Origin: an uncultured Rhizobiaceae group bacterium
Lineage (GTDB): Bacteria; Pseudomonadota; Alphaproteobacteria; Rhizobiales; Rhizobiaceae
Reading direction: 5' to 3'
Assembly: GCA_947501445.1 (NCBI GenBank)
Contig: CANMVS010000001.1
Location: 372,001-436,000, forward strand
Length of the DNA: 64,000 nucleotides
The notes beneath the pieces were generated by a model. That model had not been told where the DNA came from, made no database searches, and saw only the letters and a program-made list of their open reading frames with translations. Shown here in pieces: positions 25,200 through 32,877 of this stretch (position 1 is the first letter of the stretch; every line of letters starts with the position of its first letter). The position numbers and the translations under genes are program-made.

Positions 25200-26606
25200 T
25201 CATTCCTGCAACACCCATGTATCCTTCACACCGCCGCCCTGACTGGAGTTCACAACCAGCGATCCGGGCTGCAAAGCAACACGTGTCAACCCACCCGGTA
25301 CAAGTCGAACAGATTTACCGACAAGACAAAAGGGTCGGAAATCCACGTGACGACCGGAGATTTCCTGGTTGTGCAACGTTGGCGCTGTCGATAAATCCAG
25401 CGTTGGCTGGGCAATAAAATTGGCCGGATCATCGAGAATGCGCAATCGATATTCCTCTATTTCAGCCTTTGTACTCTTGGGCCCGATCAACATACCGTAA
25501 CCGCCGGAGCCATGAACCTCTTTGACGACAAGATCAGCCAGATTGGCGAGTACATGGGCACATTCATCAGGACGGCTGCACTGAAAAGTCTGAATGTTTT
25601 CCAGCACGGGTTCTTCACGCAAATAAAACCGGATCATCTCGGGCACATAAATGTAGATTGCCTTGTCATCGGCGACACCGGCTCCCGGTGCAGAACAGAT
25701 ATTGACACCCCCTGCCCGGTAAACATCGAATAATCCGGCAATGCCCAACATGCTGTCGGGTCGAAATGTCAAAGGATCGATATAGTCGTCATCGATACGT
25801 CTGTATATTACATCAACCTTCTTGGGCCCACGGGTTGTGCGCATCCACACCCGCGCTTTTTCAACAAACAAATCATTGGGCTCAACGAGATAGATACCCA
25901 TCAGGTCTGCCAGGAAAGAATGTTCGTAATAAGCAGCGTTCATCGAACCAGGTGTCAACAAAACAACGATTGGCTCCCCGTCACAGGCTGCCGGGGCGAC
26001 CTCTTTGAGCGTTCTGAGCAACTCATCGGGATAATGATCGACCGGTTTTACCGGACCACCTGTAAAGATGTCCGGAAACATGCGCGCCATGATCTCCCGG
26101 TTTTCAAGCATATAACTGACGCCGGAGGGCGTTCTGCAATTATCCTCAAGCACCTGAAAACTATCCGGACCTGTACGGACAATATCAATACCGACTATAT
26201 GGCTATACACACGTCCAGGCGGCGAAAAGCCAACCATTTGTGGCAGATACGCCGCATTCTGATAGACCAGTTCGCTGGGAATAATGCCTGCTTTGATGAT
26301 TTCACCACGATGATAAATATCGTAGAGAAAGGCATTGAGAGCCCTTGCGCGCTGGCGAATGCCACGATCCAGAATGGACCATTCCGCAGCAGAAAACGCT
26401 CGCGGTATCAGATCGAACGGTATCAGTCTTTCCGGATCCCCGCCCTCGCCATAGACTGCAAAAGTAATGCCGATCTTTCGGAAAATAGCCTCTGCCTCAG
26501 CCCGCCGGCGATCAAGCAAATCGGTACCGGTCTCGCGTATCCAATCGGCAATACTCCGATAGGGAGGGCGGATGCCGCTGGATTCTTCCATCTCATTAAA
26601 TGGCAC
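25200..26606 (-). CDS. circularly permuted ATP-grasp ligase of the Anbu operon
   Basis: A 468-residue enzyme, first gene of the operon. Segments typical of the type 2 circularly permuted ATP-grasp family are SYMLENREIMARMFPD, VVLLTPGSMNAAYYEHSFLA and the glycine-rich VKEVHGSGGYGMLIGP loop. These enzymes are predicted to form amide bonds with ATP, making a short peptide or tagging a protein. A shorter start a few codons in is possible; the ATG at 26604-26606 has weak upstream purines. Together with alpha-E, transglutaminase and Anbu it makes a synthesis-plus-hydrolysis module. Confidence 0.9.
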   Translation of the reverse strand: MPFNEMEESSGIRPPYRSIADWIRETGTDLLDRRRAEAEAIFRKIGITFAVYGEGGDPERLIPFDLIPRAFSAAEWSILDRGIRQRARALNAFLYDIYHRGEIIKAGIIPSELVYQNAAYLPQMVGFSPPGRVYSHIVGIDIVRTGPDSFQVLEDNCRTPSGVSYMLENREIMARMFPDIFTGGPVKPVDHYPDELLRTLKEVAPAACDGEPIVVLLTPGSMNAAYYEHSFLADLMGIYLVEPNDLFVEKARVWMRTTRGPKKVDVIYRRIDDDYIDPLTFRPDSMLGIAGLFDVYRAGGVNICSAPGAGVADDKAIYIYVPEMIRFYLREEPVLENIQTFQCSRPDECAHVLANLADLVVKEVHGSGGYGMLIGPKSTKAEIEEYRLRILDDPANFIAQPTLDLSTAPTLHNQEISGRHVDFRPFCLVGKSVRLVPGGLTRVALQPGSLVVNSSQGGGVKDTWVLQE

Positions 26607-26721
26607 ATCAAGCCTTTTTGCTGGAATTTCCGATCATCAAACGCACGTTACTGCGGTTTCGTTCGCCGTGAGGTTAGCAAAACAATCAATACTCAGCCAG
26701 AGCTTCGGATGATTTTACTGA

Positions 26722-27105
26722 TCAATCAGATTTACCATGAAAAACCGCCTCAATATTGTTGCCATCGGGGTCAAGAACAAATGCGCCGAAATATCCGATA
26801 TGATAGCGGCGCGGACCAGGAGCGCCATTGTCATTTCCGCCGTTTTCCAAAGCTGCGTTGTAAAACCGCTTCACTGCTTCCTCATCCATAGCCTGAAATG
26901 CAATATGAAGCCTGGAGCGATAGGAAACACCTTTACTGACATGAAGTTCATTGGCTGAAAAGCTGTCCTCGGTGACATTTGTCAACTGATGTCCAAGTGC
27001 ATTCAAAACCGCCTCAAAAAAGACGCGACTTTTTTCGACATCCCTGACACGAAGATGCACGTGGTCTATTAACCGACCCTTCTGCAATTCCATAATTTCG
27101 CCCAC
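26722..27105 (-). CDS. VOC-superfamily (glyoxalase-like) protein
   Basis: A 127-residue single VOC domain. Beta-alpha-beta-beta-beta units are visible: LIDHVHLRVRDVEKSRVFFEAVLNALG and, in the second half, RYHIGYFGAFVLDPDGNNIEAVFHG. His in the first strand and Glu in the last are candidate metal ligands. Such proteins include dioxygenases, glyoxalases and antibiotic-binding proteins; the substrate is unknown. The start at 27105 is used; MELQ at 27093 is an alternative with a slightly better upstream GGGCG. It is downstream of no obvious operon. Confidence 0.82.
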   Translation of the reverse strand: MGEIMELQKGRLIDHVHLRVRDVEKSRVFFEAVLNALGHQLTNVTEDSFSANELHVSKGVSYRSRLHIAFQAMDEEAVKRFYNAALENGGNDNGAPGPRRYHIGYFGAFVLDPDGNNIEAVFHGKSD

Positions 27106-27492
27106 CCATTACCAACTGGCTATAGCAACTGCGTATTGTTGACGTTACATGTCTATAAATAACAACGACCCGCCATAACAATCCATTAATTTAATTAGGC
27201 AAATCGTAACGATCTGGCAAATTGCTGAATATATTTCTCCTATGCCTGTCCATTGCCATTTGAATGTACCAATACAACATTTTCAAAGCCGGGAACACAT
27301 GGAGCTACATCTTTTTGTCTTCGTGAATACTATTCGATGACGCTGCGCGTCAGCGATTCCACAAATTGAAATAATTGAAACAATTGGCACATCATATTGA
27401 AATCCAATTGATACGCCCGCCTCCTATTCCTGCCTGACAGTCAGAGCTGCACGTTGTCTGCATCCCGACTGTCGGCAACAGGAGGTCATTTG
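27106..27492. other. intergenic region with divergent promoters
   Basis: AT-rich region of about 390 bp between divergent VOC and response-regulator genes. No gene or strong hairpin seen; GGAGGT at 27481-27486 is the ribosome site of the next gene. Confidence 0.45.
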
Positions 27493-28206
27493 ATGAAAGA
27501 TAAATTAGCCCACATAGCGGTCTGTGACAGTGATCCCCTGATGCGTGAGATGATCATGGAGTACCTCGTCAAAAAGGCCTATGATGTAAGTCTGTTTGCC
27601 GATCACCAGTGTCTGCTGAATCAGGTCAGGTCCGAGCGATTGGATGCAATTGTTCTGGATATTTCAACGTCCAATGAAGATGGACTTTCCGTGCTCAAAC
27701 AATTGCGGGCGATCAATGCAAACATCCCGCTTCTTATGCTGACAGCAGCAGCCAATGTGGTCGAATGTGTTGTCGGTTTTGAACTTGGTGCCGATGACTA
27801 TATGGCAAAACCGATGGATTTGCGCGAACTGCTGGCACGATTGAAGGCCATCATGAGAAGACGTGGTTATCAACGACAACCGGTATCCACGCAGACGGAT
27901 CTTCTGCAGATTGGAAAGTGTGAGCTGGACATGACGCGCAGAAGGTTGATGGACGCCAATGGGCAGCGCATACAATTGACCGCCATGGAGTACGATCTGT
28001 TGATTTTCTTTACAAGAAACACCGGCAGAATCCTGAACCGTGACCAGATTGTGGAAGGAGCCCACGGCCGAAGGTGGGACCCTCTCGATCGGTCTGTTGA
28101 TATCCGCATTTCGCGCCTGAGGCGCAAAATCGAACAACACGCGGAAAAGCCTCAGATTATCAAGACCGTTCGGGGTCTTGGGTATCTGTTCAGTGCCGGT
28201 GGCTGA
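27493..28206 (+). CDS. OmpR/PhoB-family response regulator
   Basis: A 237-residue two-domain regulator. ATG at 27493 follows GGAGGT by six bases. The receiver domain has the acidic pair near residue 12 (CDSDPLMR), the phospho-acceptor Asp in LDAIVLDISTSNEDG, Thr/Ser in MLTAAA and the lysine in DDYMAKPMDLREL. The C-terminal winged helix (QLTAMEYDLLIFFTRNTGRILNRDQI, then RSVDIRISRLRRKIE) binds DNA. There is no histidine kinase beside it; the nearest kinase, at 30213, has its own receiver and a LuxR-type regulator facing it, so this may be an orphan. Confidence 0.93.
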   Translation: MKDKLAHIAVCDSDPLMREMIMEYLVKKAYDVSLFADHQCLLNQVRSERLDAIVLDISTSNEDGLSVLKQLRAINANIPLLMLTAAANVVECVVGFELGADDYMAKPMDLRELLARLKAIMRRRGYQRQPVSTQTDLLQIGKCELDMTRRRLMDANGQRIQLTAMEYDLLIFFTRNTGRILNRDQIVEGAHGRRWDPLDRSVDIRISRLRRKIEQHAEKPQIIKTVRGLGYLFSAGG

Positions 28207-28472
28207 AAGGATAGCGATGCCGCATCCAACCAATTCGGGTATGTTTTGGTCAGGAAAACTGCAGATCTCCAACGTGTAAGGGCTGTTTGCAGACGGGCAT
28301 TGTTCCATGTCAATTGCTTAGTCTGCCATCTCCTGACATGAAATCCACCGGTGTACATTGGATCAATTTCGGTTCCTTTGTTGAAACCCACCCGGGGGCA
28401 GTTGAGCATATTAAAGATAGGTGCTTCTATCCGGCAAACGCGCACGCTATAACGCGCTAACAACACAGACTT

Positions 28473-28572
28473 GGAGCATTCAGATTTTGACGGAATCGGC
28501 AAAATCTGAATGCATCAACTAAATCAAAGGCCGACACCGTTGTCCCGTTTTTGACAAAACGTGAAACGGTCT
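28473..28572 (+). repeat. two-hairpin intergenic repeat, copy 6
   Basis: Stem I is ATTCAGATTTT (28478-28488) with AAAATCTGAAT (28501-28511): relative to copy 3 the G-C pair is replaced by A-T on both arms, a compensatory change. Stem II pairs CCGTTT (28545-28550) with AAACGG (28564-28569). The copy ends 15 bp before the start codon of the 2-hydroxyacid dehydrogenase. The preceding 28207-28472 holds nothing else I can identify. Confidence 0.88.
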
Positions 28573-28587
28573 ATTGGGAAAAGCAGC

Positions 28588-29550
28588 ATGTCAAAACCGG
28601 AAATTATTGTCACAGATCCATTGATGCCCAGTGTTTTGGACGGGTTATCTGAGGTGTTTTCCACCAACCTGTTGTGGCAGGCCAGTGACCCGGCCAAATT
28701 TCTGGATAACTTGGCCCCCGCCGTGCGTGCCATCGCCAGTGGTCATGCTACGCCGATTGACAAAACACTGATGGACCGCCTGCCCCGGCTGGAGATCATT
28801 TCAAATTTTGGCGTTGGTTACGACAATATTGATGCCACTTACGCAGCGTCGCGAAAGATCGTTGTGACGAACACGCCGGATGTGCTCACCGAAGAAGTCG
28901 CGGACACGGCCATAGGTCTGATGATCATGACCGCAAGGGAGTTATCCGCTGCCGAACGCTGGCTGCGCGCTGGCAACTGGCAACAGAGTTATCCGCTGAC
29001 CCGCGGCTCCCTGCAAAACAGAACATTGGGCATTTATGGATTGGGCCGCATCGGGCAGGCTATTGCCCGGCGCGCATCCGCAATGAACATGAAAATCAAC
29101 TATCATAACCGCAATCCGGTTTCCGGCTCTGCGCTGAACTATTGCTCATCTCTTGAGGAACTAGCAAAGGAATCCGATATCCTGATGTGTGTGGCCCCTG
29201 GTGGCCCGGCTACACATCACACCGTCAATACGCGCATTCTTCAGGCATTGGGGCGCGACGGCATTTTCATCAATGTCGGTCGTGGATCTGTTGTTGATGA
29301 AACGGCGCTTGTCAGTGCCTTGCAAAACAACACGATCATGGCAGCGGGGCTCGATGTGTTCGAAAAAGAGCCACATGTTCCAGACGCGCTCCTCACCATG
29401 GATCATGTGGTCCTGCTGCCCCATGTCGCTTCTGCCTCTGTGGATACGCGAAATGCCATGGGACAACTGCAGATAGACAATCTTAGCCAATGGTTTTCCG
29501 GCGGTTCACCGATAACACCGGTACATGAGACACCGTGGCCACCAAAATGA
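28588..29550 (+). CDS. D-isomer-specific 2-hydroxyacid dehydrogenase (glyoxylate/hydroxypyruvate reductase-like)
   Basis: A 320-residue NAD(P)-dependent dehydrogenase from the ATG at 28588; an upstream in-frame GTG at 28561 lies inside the repeat stem and is unlikely. The Rossmann loop is LGIYGLGRIGQAIARRA, the catalytic Arg is in INVGRGSVVDE, Glu in DVFEKEPHVP and His in VVLLPHVASAS. These features and the length fit glyoxylate/hydroxypyruvate reductases or related D-2-hydroxyacid enzymes. Its 5' leader is formed by repeat copy 6, with only a weak GGGAAAAG ribosome site between. Confidence 0.9.
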   Translation: MSKPEIIVTDPLMPSVLDGLSEVFSTNLLWQASDPAKFLDNLAPAVRAIASGHATPIDKTLMDRLPRLEIISNFGVGYDNIDATYAASRKIVVTNTPDVLTEEVADTAIGLMIMTARELSAAERWLRAGNWQQSYPLTRGSLQNRTLGIYGLGRIGQAIARRASAMNMKINYHNRNPVSGSALNYCSSLEELAKESDILMCVAPGGPATHHTVNTRILQALGRDGIFINVGRGSVVDETALVSALQNNTIMAAGLDVFEKEPHVPDALLTMDHVVLLPHVASASVDTRNAMGQLQIDNLSQWFSGGSPITPVHETPWPPK

Positions 29551-29640
29551 TGCATACATCCTATCGCCTTGCGGAAATAAGCGAATGTGCACGTTTGAGT
29601 GCCGTTCAGCGGAACCTGTGAATGAGTGTTTAAAAAAACT

Positions 29641-29783
29641 GGAAGGCACAGAGCAGCACGTTGAGGCGTAACGCCGTTCACTGTGCCTTCCATTTGTCGT
29701 ATACACCCCGGGCGACGTGGGGTGCAAAAAACCGACAAAGATCATCAATGGTTCAATCTACCCCCCGACAGACAACCATTGAT
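29641..29783. other. cluster of three perfect hairpins in an intergenic region
   Basis: Within the 660-bp gap 29551-30212 there is an 11-bp stem GGAAGGCACAG (29641-29651) / CTGTGCCTTCC (29681-29691) holding an inner GGCG/CGCC stem, then CACCCC/GGGGTG (about 29704-29725), then a 10-bp stem ATCAATGGTT (29744-29753) / AACCATTGAT (29774-29783). On the minus strand the first stem is followed by a run of seven T residues (from TTTAAAAAAAC at 29629-29639), so it could end a minus-strand transcript. No coding frame here is credible. Confidence 0.55.
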
Positions 29784-30073
29784 TTGTCAAAAGCGCTATA
29801 GGCCGTGAATTTCGCGTTTGTCCCGAGCGGGTCTGCGTTCAGATTTGAACTGCAAACAAACTCAACGCGAATCAAGCGGCCTTCACGACGATCAACAAAG
29901 CCAAAGTATGCCACGTGCATACAATGCTCAATCACCCATATGGGTGACATCGCGATATCCCAGAACAATCAATAGTTTGCTTCCCGTTTTGGACGCTCGG
30001 AAACTTTGTTACTTCTGTCTGAAAATAGATATTCGACAAATCACCCCGAGATATGGTCAAAATGATCAATAAA

Positions 30074-30169
30074 GCCATTCAGGTTTTGACGGGATCGGCA
30101 AAACCTGAATGCATCAAAAAACAAAGGCCTACAGCGTTGTCCCGTTTCGGGCTAAACGTGAAACGGTCT
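30074..30169 (+). repeat. two-hairpin intergenic repeat, copy 7
   Basis: Stem I: ATTCAGGTTTT (30077-30087) / AAAACCTGAAT (30100-30110), 11 perfect pairs. Stem II: CCGTTTC (30142-30148) / GAAACGG (30160-30166). It ends 43 bp before the start codon of the hybrid kinase, again in the 5' leader. Confidence 0.88.
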
Positions 30170-30212
30170 CGTGAAGTAAAATACCGCCACAATTCCCTTG
30201 GAGGAAAACTTT

Positions 30213-32033
30213 ATGGCTTCAGTCAATCAACCGGCAGGCAAGCCGGTTGACCGGGAACTAATAAAAATCAATCTTGCGCGGCTCCTTATTAAACGATCGC
30301 CGACTGCAGCTATTTCCTCGATGTTGTTTGCCTTACTTTCTGCAGCTTTGTTGAGTTTCAGTGCGGATCGCGACCTGATTGTCATCTGGCTGATTGCACT
30401 GTTTGCAACAGCCTTCCTGCCTTTTGCCTACATACTGCTTGAAAAAAAGTTTCCCTTCTCCCGCAGCAATATTGACCGTTTCCTGGCGTTGAACACCGCC
30501 AATGCCTTTGCAGCCGGACTTGCCTGGGGGGTGGGCATGGTGGTCTTAACAGACCTGTCCTCGGACCTGTCCATTGCAATTACCTTTCTGATCATATTTG
30601 CATTTGCAACAGCGGCAATCATCAGCCATGGATCATTTCCACGGTCTTTCATCGCTGCCACCGCCCCGGCCTTGTTGATTTACGGTACATTTTTAACTCT
30701 TTATGCCGCTCAGCCGGTTTCCAGATTTGGCATTGCGATCATGCTGATGTTCATCCCCTATACAATGATCGTGCGCAACATCAGCAAAAACACGATTTCG
30801 AACCTGATATCACGACAACGAAATCAAACCATGTTCAAAGAGCTGCGGGACCAGCGCGATTCCATCAGGCGGGCGAACGAGAACAAGTCACGCTTTTTGG
30901 CAGCAACCAGTCACGATCTGGCCCAACCACTTCACGCACAGGGCAATTTCATCGTCGCGCTGCGTGCTAAGCTTCGCGACCACGAACAATACGAGCTCTT
31001 GAACAAAATTGAATCCAGCTGGCGTGCAATGGGCAACCTTCTTGATGGGCTTGTTGACATATCGAGGCTTGAAGCAGGCGCGATCGTCGCCAACCGAGGT
31101 CCGGTGGAGTTATCCTTGCTGCTTCATGGAATCATTGAGGAATTTTCAGACAATGCTGACCGGAAAATTATCGAGCTGCAGGCACGGCTCGAACCCCACG
31201 TCGCTGACACTGACATCAATCTGTTCAGCCGTATTGCCCGCAATATTTTGTCAAATGCAGTGAAATTCACACCAACTCATGGAGAGATCATCGTCTCTCT
31301 TGAGGATGTTGGGCAGCATATTGCCTTTTGCGTCAAAGACACCGGTGTCGGTATTCCAGGCAATAAACAGAATGAAATATTTGAAGAATACGTCCAGTTG
31401 GACAACCCTGAACGCGACCGTCAAAAGGGCCTTGGACTGGGATTGTCCATCGTCCGCAGATTGTGTGAACTTCTGGATATTGATGTTCAGATGGAATCTG
31501 AGTCAGGTGCCGGAACCTCTTTTACTTTCCTGCTGCCCAAGTCCAGTACGCAGGTTTCCGAGAAAAACCTTTTGGCAGGCAAACAGGATGTTTTGCGGCT
31601 TTGCATACTTGTCGTAGACGACGAACGTGCAATCCTGGACAGCATGTCCATGATCCTTTCGGATTGGGGGTGTGAGGTGTTTTGTGTCGAGTCTGGCGAT
31701 GAGGCACTTGATCTTATTCAATCACTCGACATCATACCTGATGCTGCAATTATTGACATGAGATTGCGTGAAGAAGAAACCGGGCTGGCTGTTCTTGGGC
31801 GCATCCGCCAGCAGTTCAATAGAATGATTCCTGCAATGATCATTACAGGAAATGTAGACGGTCTGGGCAAGATGACCCTGCCCGGCAACACGCAATTACT
31901 GGCAAAACCGCTTGATGCACGCACGCTCTACCATAAATTGCGGATGCTGGAGGGAGCGGAACCAACGTCGGAAGAATCGAAAACCCAGTCGAAACCGGTG
32001 ACCGATAAGAACCATGGGTCCACCGTGTTTTGA
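30213..32033 (+). CDS. hybrid sensor histidine kinase with C-terminal receiver
   Basis: A 606-residue membrane kinase; ATG at 30213 follows GGAGG at 30200-30204. Residues about 30-190 contain about six hydrophobic helices and no large periplasmic domain. The HisKA box is SHDLAQPLHAQGNF, the ATPase domain has NILSNAVKFT (N box), DTGVGIP (G1) and GLGLGLSIV (G2), and the C-terminal receiver has ILVVDDERAILD, the acceptor Asp in AAIIDMRLRE and lysine in LLAKPLDART. The SHDLAQPLHA variant recurs in kinases that pair with LuxR-type regulators, one of which lies 45 bp away on the opposite strand. Confidence 0.92.
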   Translation: MASVNQPAGKPVDRELIKINLARLLIKRSPTAAISSMLFALLSAALLSFSADRDLIVIWLIALFATAFLPFAYILLEKKFPFSRSNIDRFLALNTANAFAAGLAWGVGMVVLTDLSSDLSIAITFLIIFAFATAAIISHGSFPRSFIAATAPALLIYGTFLTLYAAQPVSRFGIAIMLMFIPYTMIVRNISKNTISNLISRQRNQTMFKELRDQRDSIRRANENKSRFLAATSHDLAQPLHAQGNFIVALRAKLRDHEQYELLNKIESSWRAMGNLLDGLVDISRLEAGAIVANRGPVELSLLLHGIIEEFSDNADRKIIELQARLEPHVADTDINLFSRIARNILSNAVKFTPTHGEIIVSLEDVGQHIAFCVKDTGVGIPGNKQNEIFEEYVQLDNPERDRQKGLGLGLSIVRRLCELLDIDVQMESESGAGTSFTFLLPKSSTQVSEKNLLAGKQDVLRLCILVVDDERAILDSMSMILSDWGCEVFCVESGDEALDLIQSLDIIPDAAIIDMRLREEETGLAVLGRIRQQFNRMIPAMIITGNVDGLGKMTLPGNTQLLAKPLDARTLYHKLRMLEGAEPTSEESKTQSKPVTDKNHGSTVF

Positions 32034-32077
32034 AAAAACCTCGATCCAATTGTCGGGGAGTGTAATTGTATGAACCA

Positions 32078-32737
32078 CTAACTTATGAGACCCAGCGATT
32101 GAGCCTTTCTAACACAAGCCGCCCTTGTGTTGACGTTCATCAACTTGAACATGCGTTTTACGTGGGTTTTGACGGTATTTTCACTGACATTCAGTACGCC
32201 AGCGGCTTCCTTGTTAGAATACCCCTCGGATACCAAATGCAGAACCTCCAGTTGCCGCTGGCTGAGTTTCAGATCCGTGATCCCAACGATGTTACGGTTT
32301 GAATTTAATGATCCGCTGTTTTTTTCATAGGCATTCCATAATTGTGGCGGAAGAAATATCTCGCCAGAAAATACAGTATCAAGCGCTTCTTTGAGCATCT
32401 CAGATGATGCAGATTTCGGCAGAAAGCCCTGTGCACCCAGCCGCAGAGCTTCCTCGATAGGCGGCGCGGTATTGATTCCGGAAACAATGAGCACCGGCAT
32501 CTTTGCCCCTCGCCCACGCAGCGTTTTGACAAAGGCAATGCCATTCATGCTTCCCATAATGAGGTCAGAAATCACGAGATCAAACCTGTGCCCACCACCG
32601 ATCATACGAATTGCCTCAAGCGGAGACGTAATGCATGTGCATTTGTAACTGTTATTGAGTCCGCAAATGAGATGGGCCAGACCATCTGCAAACATTTGAT
32701 GATCATCCACTATGGCAATTTCAATCGTTCTTTTCAT
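32078..32737 (-). CDS. NarL/LuxR-family response regulator
   Basis: A 219-residue regulator with an N-terminal receiver (IAIVDDHQMFADGLAHLI, acceptor Asp in DLVISDLIMGSMNG, lysine in GFLPKSASSEML) and a C-terminal LuxR helix-turn-helix (LSQRQLEVLHLVSEGYSNKEAA ... SENTVKTHVKRMFKLMNV). It is tail to tail with the hybrid kinase, separated by 44 bp, and head to head with the MFS-like gene, so it is the probable output of that kinase and a candidate regulator of the permease. Start ATG at 32735-32737. Confidence 0.93.
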   Translation of the reverse strand: MKRTIEIAIVDDHQMFADGLAHLICGLNNSYKCTCITSPLEAIRMIGGGHRFDLVISDLIMGSMNGIAFVKTLRGRGAKMPVLIVSGINTAPPIEEALRLGAQGFLPKSASSEMLKEALDTVFSGEIFLPPQLWNAYEKNSGSLNSNRNIVGITDLKLSQRQLEVLHLVSEGYSNKEAAGVLNVSENTVKTHVKRMFKLMNVNTRAACVRKAQSLGLIS

Positions 32738-32877
32738 TCATGCACATCCGATGGCTGCCGGTACGGGTACGACCTTATTACATTCCTGCACCCAGCGAAC
32801 CCAATCATTTTGTCTTATTTGAATTCGACTTAGAACATCCATACTCAAGTATTACAACACGCGATATACTTGACCTG

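Noticed and set aside
4106-30169. CRISPR array or integron-like attachment sites
   Set aside because: The repeat copies are thousands of bases apart with unrelated sequence between, no cas or integrase gene is present, and spacing is irregular.
32740-32877. N-terminal extension of the MFS-like permease from ATG 32740
   Set aside because: The extra 46 residues are not hydrophobic or conserved-looking, and they start inside the divergent promoter region next to the LuxR start codon.
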